A stretch of DNA of 7,439 bases from Deltaproteobacteria bacterium (GCA_026388495.1 JAPLJQ010000592.1:1-7439); one strand, 5' to 3'. Counted from the stretch's first letter, positions 1 through 7,255 are shown. Made by a program: numbers and translations. The notes: generated from the letters alone by a model not told the origin.

Positions 1-73
1 CCGAAGCTGACCGAAACCTCATTGATCCAGATGAGTCCCATATCATCGCGCCCCCTCTGCCTACCTACCGGCA

Positions 74-274
74 ATGCCCGCTTTTGTAAAGGATAAGTTG
101 CCTCCACTACCGCCACGCAAGCGTATTCACCTCAGGCCATCCACCAGCAAGGTGACATGCAGGTTACTTGCTCTGGAGCAAGTGAAGCGGCTTCTGTTGG
201 AGGAGGCAGGATCTATCCTCGAGAGCCAAAACCGGGCAAAAACCTGGCAGGAAAATGGAGGGTATGCTCGTTAA
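74..274 (+). CDS. Small unrecognised open frame, doubtful gene
   Basis: This 66-codon frame starts with ATG and ends in TAA just inside an AT-rich inverted repeat. The product is basic and proline-rich at its N-terminus (KLPPLPPRKR), with a possible amphipathic helix around residues 32-52. I recognise no family, signal peptide or membrane segment. There is no purine-rich ribosome binding site before the ATG; the preceding bases are CTACCTACCGGCA. The frame is closed upstream by stops, so it is not the visible tail of a longer gene. It is convergent with the men operon. A chance frame or a degraded remnant is at least as likely as a real gene. Confidence 0.12.
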   Translation: MPAFVKDKLPPLPPRKRIHLRPSTSKVTCRLLALEQVKRLLLEEAGSILESQNRAKTWQENGGYAR

Positions 275-299
275 TTGATTAATGATAACAATTAGTTAA
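271..299. repeat. AT-rich imperfect inverted repeat
   Basis: The left arm at 271-280 (TTAATTGATT) and the right arm at 290-299 (AATTAGTTAA) are reverse complements at 8 of 10 positions, separated by 9 bases. This could be an element end, a protein-binding site or chance in an AT-rich patch. It sits directly upstream, on the plus strand, of the GC-rich hairpin at 303-319. Confidence 0.3.
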
Positions 300-302
300 A
301 GC

Positions 303-319
303 ACTTCGCGCGGCGAAGT
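303..319 (-). terminator. Candidate weak terminator hairpin after menE
   Basis: ACTTCGC (303-309) and GCGAAGT (313-319) form a perfect 7-bp stem with a 3-nt loop. It lies about 105 nt past the menE stop. On the minus strand it is followed by GCTTTAACTAATTGTT, and on the plus strand by TGCATCTTTTAT. Neither is a good uninterrupted U-tract. It could act in both directions for convergent transcripts, but as an intrinsic terminator it is weak. No better hairpin was seen between 320 and 422. Confidence 0.35.
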
Positions 320-422
320 TGCATCTTTTATACGGTGACGCCTTCGAGCAATAGGGACAAATGGAAGGGGCGCAACGGAAGAACAGTTTGAAATAATTTT
401 GCAGGGTAACGCATGCTTGCCG

Positions 423-1535
423 TCATTTCTCTCCTCTCTCCCGGATTACTTGTTGAGCAATGGCCCGGTCTGCAATCTTCTTCCGTTGAATTTTTGAATT
501 GCCGGTTTCAGGGAAGTGTTCCAGGAAAAATAAATCTTTAGGCCGTTCAAACACCGGCAGTTTTCCGTTCACAGAATTTTTGAAATCGGGGGACTCATAT
601 TTTCGGGGATCAGACGTTTCAATGATCAGGACAATCTTATCACCCAGCCGGGCATCGGGAACTGATGAGACAATGAACCGGTCGGAGATGACCTCCTCAA
701 GCTTTCTTTCAATGATTTCGGGGTTATATTTTATTCCCCCGGAATTGATGACGTTGTCAAGCCTGCCCAGGACTTCAAATTCCTTCTTGTAAAAAATCCG
801 TACGATATCCCTGGTTCTAACCAGACTATCCGCTATATCGGGGGCGTCAACAACCAGGCAATCGTTTGCATCCTTATCGATCGTTACACCCGGCAGTATT
901 GTGTAATAAGGTGAGCGTTCCGCGCCGTTCAATCTGCGCAGGGCAATGTGCGAGACGGTCTCCGTCATGCCATAGGTTGAGAAAACTTCATTGTTAAGTT
1001 CCTTGATCCCTTCTTCAAGAGGAGCGGGTATAGCGCCGCCGCCGATAATAAGTTTCCTTATCGATTCAATCTTTTTTTTTCCACGGGGATTATTTAAAAT
1101 ATTATGGACTTGCAGAGGAATCATCGCAGCAAAATCAAATCCATCCTCCAGATTTTCTAACGGATTTCCTCGCGGCTCTATTGCCGTAAGGTTCAGATTT
1201 CCCACCATGGAACGAACAAGCATCATCTTCCCGGCGATATTGTCTGAAGGCAGGCAGAGCAGCGCTCTATCGCCTTCTCCCAATCCCAGATAATCCAGCG
1301 TCATGCGGGCGCTGTTGACCAGCCGCTTTTTTTTGATCCTTATCGGTTCGGGTGGGCCGGTGCTTCCGGAAGTGTGGACGATAACAAAATCGTCGTCATC
1401 ATACCATTCGACGATGAATGCCAACAGCGATTTATCCCAGTTTGCATAATGCGGATTTCGCAGCTTGTCCCGACAGCAATCTGCCAGCGCGAGTTTGTCG
1501 TGCCACAAGGCGGCGAGATTCGTGATTTCAGTCAT
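423..1535 (-). CDS. menE: o-Succinylbenzoate-CoA ligase (OSB-CoA synthetase)
   Basis: MenE activates o-succinylbenzoate with ATP and CoA to OSB-CoA, the substrate of MenB. It is a cytosolic ANL-superfamily adenylate-forming enzyme. The 370-residue protein shows the phosphate-binding loop TSGSTG (55-60), the STYGMTE motif (186-192) that contacts the adenylate, an Asp in TRD (243) at the ribose-binding position, the hinge GRLDNVINSGGIKYNP (257-272), and the C-terminal catalytic Lys (K348) in TGNSKIQRK. It is shorter than the roughly 450-490-residue Bacillus and E. coli forms because little precedes the P-loop. This compact form is, from memory, usual in Bacteroidota. The P-loop lacks its usual trailing Lys (GPPEP instead of GxPK). 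The start overlaps the last 8 bases of menC, and no clear Shine-Dalgarno is visible, so coupling is likely. Two A-runs (A9 and A8 in the coding strand) lie inside the gene, yet the frame is intact. It is the last gene of the operon. Confidence 0.93.
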   Translation of the reverse strand: MTEITNLAALWHDKLALADCCRDKLRNPHYANWDKSLLAFIVEWYDDDDFVIVHTSGSTGPPEPIRIKKKRLVNSARMTLDYLGLGEGDRALLCLPSDNIAGKMMLVRSMVGNLNLTAIEPRGNPLENLEDGFDFAAMIPLQVHNILNNPRGKKKIESIRKLIIGGGAIPAPLEEGIKELNNEVFSTYGMTETVSHIALRRLNGAERSPYYTILPGVTIDKDANDCLVVDAPDIADSLVRTRDIVRIFYKKEFEVLGRLDNVINSGGIKYNPEIIERKLEEVISDRFIVSSVPDARLGDKIVLIIETSDPRKYESPDFKNSVNGKLPVFERPKDLFFLEHFPETGNSKIQRKKIADRAIAQQVIRERGEK

Positions 1536-2586
1536 TCAGCAATGATGATAGGTCCCAGGTTTTATGACCGTCATGTTTTAATTCGGCATTATCTATGTAA
1601 AGAGGAGAATCGAAATTGTTCACAAATAATTGACCGGTTCCAAGGCCATGGTGAAGATCGCACCGGAGGGTGGAAGTCCATTGGGCAATGGCGTTCAAGC
1701 CGATGTTCGATTCGAGTGCCGAGGTAACCCACCATCCGATATCCGACGCGTCGGCAAGTTCGATCCACTCGCTACACCCTCTGAAGCCGCCATGCAAGGA
1801 CGGTTTAAGAACTAGAAATTGCGGATGGATATCGTTGATAAGTTCCTGTTTGTGATTCCATGAGTCGATTCCCGTTAATTCTTCGTCTAGGGCAATGGGG
1901 AGAGGACTATTGGCACATAACCACGCCAAAAAATCCGGTTGTCCCGGTTTTACCGGTTGTTCGATCGAATGGACATGAAGCGCTGCCAACGCATTTAATC
2001 TATCCATCACTTTTTCGGGATCAAAAGCCCCGTTGGCGTCAACCCTTATTTCAACGTCCTCTGCCTGATATTCCTTCCGTATTTTCTTGATGAGCGAAAG
2101 TTCGGCGTCAAAATCGATGGCGCCCACCTTGAGTTTAATACAGGCATATCCCTCATTCAGCTTGTTTCGTATCTGTTCATCGAGGAATTCGGGGCTTCCC
2201 ATCCATACCAATCCGTTAATCCCGATTCCCCGCGTTCCTTCCGTAAACCCATTACTATAAAAGATCTTCGTTCCTTTATTCCGGTAATCAAGAAACGCCG
2301 TTTCCAGTCCCATCCTTATCGACGGAAATCCCACCAGAGCATCGGGCGTCAAATCGCAATATCGTTCAATATTTATGCAGGTATCAGCTAATTTATCTGC
2401 AAAACCTGTGTCCAGCTCCGGGCTCAGACCCGGTAATGGTGCGCATTCTCCAAGGCCGGTTTGCAGTGGGTTGTCGGTATCGAAAACGGATATGAACCAG
2501 CTTTTCCTTTCCGTGTAAACACCCCTTGATGTTCCTGCCGGTTGCTTGAAACGGAGAATGTACTTTTTATAGGCAGCCTTAATCAT
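1528..2586 (-). CDS. menC: o-Succinylbenzoate synthase
   Basis: MenC dehydrates SHCHC to the aromatic o-succinylbenzoate in the cytosol. The 352-residue protein is an enolase-superfamily (muconate-lactonizing subgroup) enzyme with an N-terminal capping domain of about 100 residues and a C-terminal barrel. The superfamily catalytic set is present: the KxK motif (K151, K153, in IKLKVG), three metal ligands D183 (VDANGAF), E209 (IEQPV) and D234 (ALDEE), and the second catalytic lysine K261 in LVLKPSLHGG. Members of this subgroup can also be dipeptide epimerases or N-acylamino acid racemases, but its place inside a men operon settles the role. Its ATG overlaps the menA stop as ATGA, and its stop overlaps the menE start by 8 bases. 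There is no evident Shine-Dalgarno before the start, so translation probably depends on termination of menA. Confidence 0.94.
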   Translation of the reverse strand: MIKAAYKKYILRFKQPAGTSRGVYTERKSWFISVFDTDNPLQTGLGECAPLPGLSPELDTGFADKLADTCINIERYCDLTPDALVGFPSIRMGLETAFLDYRNKGTKIFYSNGFTEGTRGIGINGLVWMGSPEFLDEQIRNKLNEGYACIKLKVGAIDFDAELSLIKKIRKEYQAEDVEIRVDANGAFDPEKVMDRLNALAALHVHSIEQPVKPGQPDFLAWLCANSPLPIALDEELTGIDSWNHKQELINDIHPQFLVLKPSLHGGFRGCSEWIELADASDIGWWVTSALESNIGLNAIAQWTSTLRCDLHHGLGTGQLFVNNFDSPLYIDNAELKHDGHKTWDLSSLLND

Positions 2587-3497
2587 AAACTCAAAATCAA
2601 TCCGGTTCCGAATAAAATGGAAAATATAAATGTGGATAGCGAAAGCTTTTTAAGAAAAGGGTCAAGCCCCGGATTATCCTTTGTATTTAATATGGCATTC
2701 ATGTCGCAGATGAATATCGGAAAAATTAGAAAAATCACCAGTTGCCCTGCCGATATAAAATTTAATGCGGTAAACCCTGCCGCGCCGAGCAGCCCCGAGG
2801 CAATAAGAAGCGAATGGTAAATTTTTGCTCTCGCCAATCCCAGCCTGACGGCGAGGGTTATTTTTCCGCAACGCTTATCGTTTTCTATGTCCCTCATGTT
2901 GTTAAGATTCAATACCCCCATGCTGAACAGCCCCAAAACGGTTGCCATCAAGGCGGCGCCCCAGGAGAGTTCATGCCGGTGAAGAAAATAGGTGCCTAAA
3001 ACCCCAGCCTGACCGAAGAACAGGAATACCGAAATATCGCCGAATCCGCTGTAACCGTAAGGATTTCTGCCTAGCGTGTACGTCAGGGCGGCCGCCACCG
3101 AAACCAGGCCAAGAAGCATAAAGAAAATGTAATAATTCCAGGAAAGCCCCCCAAGCCCTTCGCAGATAAGCCACATCCCCGTGAAGATGCCGACGATCGC
3201 TGTGGCGGCAATCCCTTTTCTCATCTGCGCGGGTGTTATCGCCCCCGACTGCACGGCGCGCAACGGACCAACCCGACCGGTGTTATCCGTACCCTTTACG
3301 GCATCGCCATAATCGTTGGCCAGATTGGATAAGATTTGCAGAAAAACAGCGGTCAGTGAAGCCAATATAAACACATGTAAATTGAACGCACCATCGAACC
3401 ACGCCAAGGCGCTTCCGGTGAGGATACTCGACAATGCCAGGGGCAACGTCCTCAGCCTTGCCGCTTCAATCCAGGAACGAATACTTTTTACCATCAT
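2583..3497 (-). CDS. menA: 1,4-Dihydroxy-2-naphthoate polyprenyltransferase
   Basis: MenA attaches the polyprenyl tail to 1,4-dihydroxy-2-naphthoate with loss of CO2, giving demethylmenaquinone, in the cytoplasmic membrane. The 304-residue product is a hydrophobic UbiA-family protein with about nine predicted membrane helices (roughly 15-33, 42-60, 95-112, 121-141, 153-170, 178-196, 226-244, 250-266, 287-303). Both Asp-rich Mg-diphosphate motifs are present: NDYGD at 61-65 (with KGTD shortly after) and D203/E205/D207 in MRDIENDKRCGK. The N-terminal W-I-E-A-A-R-L-R-T-L-P-L signature is typical of MenA rather than UbiA or heme O synthase. The start is one of two adjacent ATGs: 3497 gives a 4-nt ATGA overlap with the menB stop, while 3494 gives a 1-nt overlap and 303 residues. 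The Shine-Dalgarno is poor. This is the only membrane enzyme of the operon, placed between two soluble-enzyme genes. Confidence 0.94.
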   Translation of the reverse strand: MMVKSIRSWIEAARLRTLPLALSSILTGSALAWFDGAFNLHVFILASLTAVFLQILSNLANDYGDAVKGTDNTGRVGPLRAVQSGAITPAQMRKGIAATAIVGIFTGMWLICEGLGGLSWNYYIFFMLLGLVSVAAALTYTLGRNPYGYSGFGDISVFLFFGQAGVLGTYFLHRHELSWGAALMATVLGLFSMGVLNLNNMRDIENDKRCGKITLAVRLGLARAKIYHSLLIASGLLGAAGFTALNFISAGQLVIFLIFPIFICDMNAILNTKDNPGLDPFLKKLSLSTFIFSILFGTGLILSL

Positions 3498-4321
3498 GGA
3501 AACTTCGGGTATTTATGAAAGTTTGGGGCTCTCTTTTCCAGAAAAGCGTTTTTACCTTCCTGGGCTTCTTCCGTAAGGTAATACAGCAGCGTCGCGTTTC
3601 CGGCAAATTCCTGCATCCCCACCTGTCCGTCGAGGTCGGCGTTCAGCCCCAGTTTTATCATCCTCAATGCCATCGGACTATGGACCATCATTTCTTTTGC
3701 CCAGGTGACAACTTCGTCTTCAAGTTTGTCGAGCGGCACGATCTTGTTGACCATACCCATTTCCAGCGCTTCCCGGGCGGAATATTGCCGGCAGAGGAAC
3801 CATATCTCACGGGCTTTTTTCTGGCCGACCATGCTGGCCAGATAGGAGGAGCCGAAGCCGGCGTCAAAACTGCCAACCTTTGGCCCGGTTTGGCCGAAAA
3901 TGGCGTTTTCCGATGCGATGGTCAGATCGCAAACCACATGAAGGACATGTCCGCCGCCGATAGCGTAACCGTTGACCATGGCGATAACCGGTTTTGGCAA
4001 CGAGCGTATCTGTTTCTGGACATCCAGCACATTCAACCGGGGAATGCCGTCTTTCCCGATGTAGCCTCCCTTGCCCTTGAGATTTTGATCGCCTCCGGAA
4101 CAAAATGCCTTGTCTCCCGCCCCGGTAAGAACCACAACATTAATCACAGGGTCTTCTTTGCAGATGCGCAGGGCATCACTTATCTCCAGGGTCGTGGTCG
4201 GCCGAAATGCATTCCTGTACCTTGGCCGGTTAATGGTTATCTTCGCAATGCCCTGCCAGTATTCGAAAAGGATGTCTTCGTATTCCCTGATCCGTTTCCA
4301 GTTCCTTTTTTCACTCATCAT
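3494..4321 (-). CDS. menB: 1,4-Dihydroxy-2-naphthoyl-CoA synthase
   Basis: MenB catalyses the intramolecular Claisen (Dieckmann-type) ring closure of OSB-CoA to DHNA-CoA. It is a soluble crotonase-fold enzyme, usually a hexamer. The 275-residue protein is the family's normal length and is strongly conserved. It has the oxyanion-hole segment CSGGDQ, the mobile loop LKGKGGY, GYAIGGGHVLH, the QTGPKVGSFDAG block with the catalytic Asp, KKAREIWFLCRQY, and the C-terminal NATLLYYLTEE with the conserved Tyr. The QTG sequence (where M. tuberculosis-type enzymes have QTD) marks a type I, bicarbonate-dependent MenB. The start is one of two consecutive ATGs (4321 or 4318), preceded by a weak purine stretch, GAAAAGAA. 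It begins 16 nt after the menD stop and ends overlapping menA. A 310-codon frame on the opposite strand is a shadow of this gene. Confidence 0.97.
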   Translation of the reverse strand: MMSEKRNWKRIREYEDILFEYWQGIAKITINRPRYRNAFRPTTTLEISDALRICKEDPVINVVVLTGAGDKAFCSGGDQNLKGKGGYIGKDGIPRLNVLDVQKQIRSLPKPVIAMVNGYAIGGGHVLHVVCDLTIASENAIFGQTGPKVGSFDAGFGSSYLASMVGQKKAREIWFLCRQYSAREALEMGMVNKIVPLDKLEDEVVTWAKEMMVHSPMALRMIKLGLNADLDGQVGMQEFAGNATLLYYLTEEAQEGKNAFLEKRAPNFHKYPKFP

Positions 4322-4337
4322 ATGTTCTTTTCAGACC

Positions 4338-6026
4338 TCATAAATATATTTGCTTCAAATAATTAAAATATGACTTTAATATTTCGGCATTTTGTTCTGT
4401 TGGGGTAACAACTTCGAGTATGGCCGGTTTGGTGAAATCAGAAGTGTAAAGCCATGTTAGACCCTCTGTAAGCTTTTCTTCATCCGTTGCCGTAAAACAA
4501 TCCAAATGGTATGCCTTCGCAACATTTGCCGCCCGATAGCTGTGCCTTGCTTCAAAATGTGTTTCCAACTCGGGCATGGCCGACGCTCCGTCAAGAAACC
4601 TGAAAATTCCGCCCCCATAGTTGTTGATGACAATTATCCTGAGATTATTAGGCAGGTACTTATTCCAGATAGCGTTTGAATCGTAGAAAAAGGCAAGATC
4701 GCCGGTTATTACTGTGGTAATTTTATCCGTCGCATAAGCCGTTCCGGCGGCTGTGGATACAACCCCGTCGATGCCGCTGGTACCGCGGTTCGACATGAAT
4801 GTGATGTTCCTGTCGTAGGTAAATAGCTGAGAATACCGAACGGGTGTACTGTTCGACAAATGCAGCAACGAGTGGTCCGGCAAATGATTTATAATGATTT
4901 CGAACGCCTTCAGATCGGAAAATTCACATTTCCCCAAAAAAACATTGTGCCGTTGCCGAGTTATGAGATCGAGGTGTTTCCACTTGTTTCCATAATCAGC
5001 TTTGCCGGGAAGGATAACATCTTTAATACAGGTGAAAAAACGTACAGGATCGATAGGAATGATATCCGTAAGAGACTGGAACGTATCGATATGTTCGCCT
5101 GATCGGGAAAAGTGACAGTGTGCCTTCGGTTTATTTCTTCTTAGAAAGGCTTTAATCTTCTTCGAGACGATCTGTCCGCCCAGCGTTATCAGCATGTCTG
5201 GGGCATAATCGCCTTCTGCTTCGATCGCTGATAAGACATTGTCGATGTGGGAAACAAGGTTGCCGCCCTTGAGATTCGACGTTGTTTCCGTAAGTACGAC
5301 CACGGAATGATCTGCCGCCAGATTGTTCAAAAGCGCGTTTAATCCGTTTACAGGGGGCATCTGTCCGGCGACAATCATTTTGTTTTTACTTTGATTCCAA
5401 AGCGCGGCAAACTTCTTTGCGGTGACATCCGAAGGCGTTCCTGTTGCCCGATGCAGATTGACAATTCTTGGTTTTGGCAATTGCACGTCAACCAATTCGT
5501 ATAGCGGTTCGGAAAAGGGGATATTGATATGCACCGGGCCGAATTCCGGATGCACCAGATCGTTGACGGCTTGGTTGATAACCCTCGCAACGTACCATTC
5601 TTCGTCAGCGGTTTCGACTTTATCGATCAGGGAGTAGCTGCTCCGGATATAGTTGCTGTAAACATTGTGTTGTCGGATGGTTTGGCCATCGCCTTGATCG
5701 ATCCATTCCGGTGGGCGATCTGCCGTAAGGATCAAAAGGGGGATCTTCTGGTAGTATGCCTCGATGATGGCGGGCGAATAATTGAGCACCGCCGAGCCGG
5801 ATGTACAGGCAATCACAACGGGTTTCTGCATCTGGACGGCCATGCCCAGGGCGAAGAATCCCGCACTCCGCTCATCCACAATATTCAGGCATCTGAATTG
5901 ATCAATGGCAGTAAAGGTATTAATAAGCGGGGCGTTTCTCGATCCCGGAGAAAATACGATGTCATGTATTCCCTTTTCGATGAGAATCGCCGCCAGGTGC
6001 TGAACGCTCTTTTTCGTTGATATCAT
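4338..6026 (-). CDS. menD: SEPHCHC synthase (2-oxoglutarate decarboxylase/MenD)
   Basis: MenD is a thiamine-diphosphate and Mg-dependent enzyme that decarboxylates 2-oxoglutarate and adds the succinyl-semialdehyde unit to isochorismate, the committed step of the pathway. The 562-residue length fits the family. Visible features are SPGSRNAP (26-33, substrate-binding Ser/Arg), the activating Glu52 in VDERSAGF that contacts the thiamine pyrimidine, TSGSAVLN (75-82), TADRPPEWIDQ (101-111) leading into GQTIRQ, SNRGTSGIDG (from 412), and the Mg-ThDP motif from GD at 442-443 to NN at 468-469. I chose the ATG at 6026 rather than the in-frame ATG at 6128. It begins one base after the menF stop and gives the family N-terminus, whereas the longer form would add 34 unrelated residues encoded inside menF. 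The Shine-Dalgarno is weak (AAGAA), so coupling to menF is likely. Confidence 0.96.
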   Translation of the reverse strand: MISTKKSVQHLAAILIEKGIHDIVFSPGSRNAPLINTFTAIDQFRCLNIVDERSAGFFALGMAVQMQKPVVIACTSGSAVLNYSPAIIEAYYQKIPLLILTADRPPEWIDQGDGQTIRQHNVYSNYIRSSYSLIDKVETADEEWYVARVINQAVNDLVHPEFGPVHINIPFSEPLYELVDVQLPKPRIVNLHRATGTPSDVTAKKFAALWNQSKNKMIVAGQMPPVNGLNALLNNLAADHSVVVLTETTSNLKGGNLVSHIDNVLSAIEAEGDYAPDMLITLGGQIVSKKIKAFLRRNKPKAHCHFSRSGEHIDTFQSLTDIIPIDPVRFFTCIKDVILPGKADYGNKWKHLDLITRQRHNVFLGKCEFSDLKAFEIIINHLPDHSLLHLSNSTPVRYSQLFTYDRNITFMSNRGTSGIDGVVSTAAGTAYATDKITTVITGDLAFFYDSNAIWNKYLPNNLRIIVINNYGGGIFRFLDGASAMPELETHFEARHSYRAANVAKAYHLDCFTATDEEKLTEGLTWLYTSDFTKPAILEVVTPTEQNAEILKSYFNYLKQIYL

Positions 6027-6027
6027 G

Positions 6028-7134
6028 TTAATTATTCTTGATAACGGATAACAAGGGTTTTGCCTTGTGGTTGGTTTCTTCCCACTCGCTTTCCGGCGCA
6101 GAACTGGATGTGATGCCTCCTCCGACATAGATAACGGCGCGATCAGCCAATATTTTCATACAACGGATATTTATAAACAGCCGCAGTTCATCTTCCATCT
6201 TCCAATTGCCCAGAAAACCGCAGTAGTATTCCCGATGGTGTTTTTCGTTGTTCAGGATGTATTCTTTTGCCTTTTCTTTCGGGAAACCGCAAACGGCCGG
6301 CCCCGGATGTATTGCATCAATAAAGGATGTAAGCTGTTTGTCGATTTTATCACCGGAGAACTCAAAAGTGGTTTTAAGATGAGCGACATTGCCCGCATAT
6401 TCGGTAACCGGGCCTGTTTGCGAGTAGTTTTCAATTCGAAAGGATTTTAACTGGTCTGCAATAAAATCCGTGACAATCTGCTGCTCCCGTTTCATTCCTG
6501 CGGACCATTCTATTTCATGACACCCTCCGTTCACGGGCACGGTGCCGGCAAGGGAAACCGTATGATAGGCCCCGTTTGTTTTCATCAGCAACAATTCCGG
6601 CGTTCCACCCATCCAGATGCCTATCCCCGGCAGGTAAACAAGATAAACAAAAGTACTATCGACCTTCTCCTTCAACTTCATAAGCAGATTTCCGATAGTG
6701 AGACCTTTGGAAATATTTGCAGATATGGTTCTGGAAATGATTACCTTGTCGAATTTCTCGGCCTTTATCTGATCAATCAGCTTGTTTAACGATTTCAGGT
6801 AGTCCGGCTTGCTGATGTCGCAATTAGCCGCTTCTGTATGCTCAGAAGTCAAGAGCTTATCGGCTGATAAACGATCCTGCAGTCCGGCAATGGCTTGAAA
6901 TCCTTTCAGGTGAATATCCGGATCAATAATAACCAGGGGATAATGATCGGAAATTGAAAAGGGGGCAAAGACAAACCCCTTGTTATTATTCAAGTCACTG
7001 AAAGAATTTAATTTATGGATATTGCTTGTTTGCTGTAAAATTATTTCCGGTTCCCTTTCTCCGGGATAAAAAAATACAGCAAAAGGATAGGGACGGTTAA
7101 TCAGATGGTTAATTGTATCGAGCAGCGCGTTCAT
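6028..7134 (-). CDS. menF: Isochorismate synthase
   Basis: MenF isomerises chorismate to isochorismate with Mg2+, drawing on the shikimate pathway at the entry to menaquinone synthesis. The 368-residue protein has a variable N-terminal half and a conserved chorismate-binding half. It shows the general-base Lys130 (KVIISR) and the acid Glu180 (GGTPELLL), 50 residues apart exactly as K190 and E240 are in E. coli MenF. It also has SLAGTVPV (194-201), HPGPAVCG (276-283), REYYCGFLG (301-309) and YVGGGIT (336-342) followed by the Mg-ligand region PESEWEET (347-354). The frame is open up to an ATG at 7326, but that start lies upstream of the promoter at 7262-7290. The ATG at 7134 has the best ribosome binding site and gives a typical N-terminus. 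In-frame ATGs at 7149, 7179 and 7209 remain possible. EntC-type use for siderophores is conceivable for the family, but adjacency to menD makes menaquinone the clear role. Confidence 0.93.
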   Translation of the reverse strand: MNALLDTINHLINRPYPFAVFFYPGEREPEIILQQTSNIHKLNSFSDLNNNKGFVFAPFSISDHYPLVIIDPDIHLKGFQAIAGLQDRLSADKLLTSEHTEAANCDISKPDYLKSLNKLIDQIKAEKFDKVIISRTISANISKGLTIGNLLMKLKEKVDSTFVYLVYLPGIGIWMGGTPELLLMKTNGAYHTVSLAGTVPVNGGCHEIEWSAGMKREQQIVTDFIADQLKSFRIENYSQTGPVTEYAGNVAHLKTTFEFSGDKIDKQLTSFIDAIHPGPAVCGFPKEKAKEYILNNEKHHREYYCGFLGNWKMEDELRLFINIRCMKILADRAVIYVGGGITSSSAPESEWEETNHKAKPLLSVIKNN

Positions 7135-7255
7135 ACGCATCACCTTCATATTTATCCGGTGGGCAAGCGCTTCATCCATCCGGACAGCCGATACGTCGGC
7201 GATCATCATACCGTGCGTCGTGTTTGTTTGATTTGATAAGAGCTTGCTTTTTCGT
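7135..7255 (-). promoter_or_regulatory. 5' leader of the men transcript
   Basis: If transcription starts about 7 nt after the -10 box, the leader is about 120 nt long before the chosen menF start. It contains in-frame ATGs at 7209 and 7179 without good ribosome binding sites. I saw no riboswitch consensus and no convincing terminator/antiterminator pair in it. The leader could allow an N-terminally extended MenF, but I favour it being untranslated. Confidence 0.35.
7141..7147 (-). promoter_or_regulatory. Ribosome binding site that decides the menF start
   Basis: Reading the minus strand, GAAGGTGAT precedes the ATG at 7134 and matches the extended anti-16S complement GGAGGTGAT at 8 of 9 positions. 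The GAAGG core ends 8 nt before the ATG. The upstream in-frame ATGs (7149, 7179, 7209) have nothing comparable. It is the only strong Shine-Dalgarno in the operon, which fits initiation at the first gene and coupling for the rest. Confidence 0.6.

Larger units (their letters stand above)
1..422. other. Intergenic or unassigned stretch downstream of menE
   Basis: No gene can be supported here. On the plus strand, frame 1 is open from the edge to 96 and frame 3 from the edge to 89. A 66-codon frame runs from 74 to 274. None of the translations resembles a family I recognise, and none has a clear ribosome binding site. The reverse-strand frames are broken by stops. An AT-rich inverted repeat (271-299) and a short GC-rich hairpin (303-319) lie between this stretch and the end of menE. 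The bases from 320 to 422 show nothing I can name. The stretch could be the decayed end of a neighbouring gene or mobile element, or plain spacer. Confidence 0.5.

Noticed and set aside
3..89. Frame-3 segment with NLIDPD, faintly like the NLTDPDSRIM block of some transposases
   Set aside because: The similarity stops after six residues and the frame ends at once. It is too short to call a transposase remnant.
3434..4366. A 310-codon plus-strand open frame opposite menB
   Set aside because: It lies across the whole of menB, which is strongly conserved with all family motifs. The opposite-strand translation resembles no family and is a by-product of menB codon use.
5529..6020. A 163-codon plus-strand frame opposite menD
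   Set aside because: It is antisense to the conserved ThDP and substrate-binding region of menD and shows no recognisable content or start signal.
6027..6128. menD starting at the in-frame ATG at 6128
   Set aside because: The extra 34 residues would be encoded inside the conserved C-terminal coding region of menF and do not resemble a MenD N-terminus. The ATG at 6026 sits right after the menF stop.
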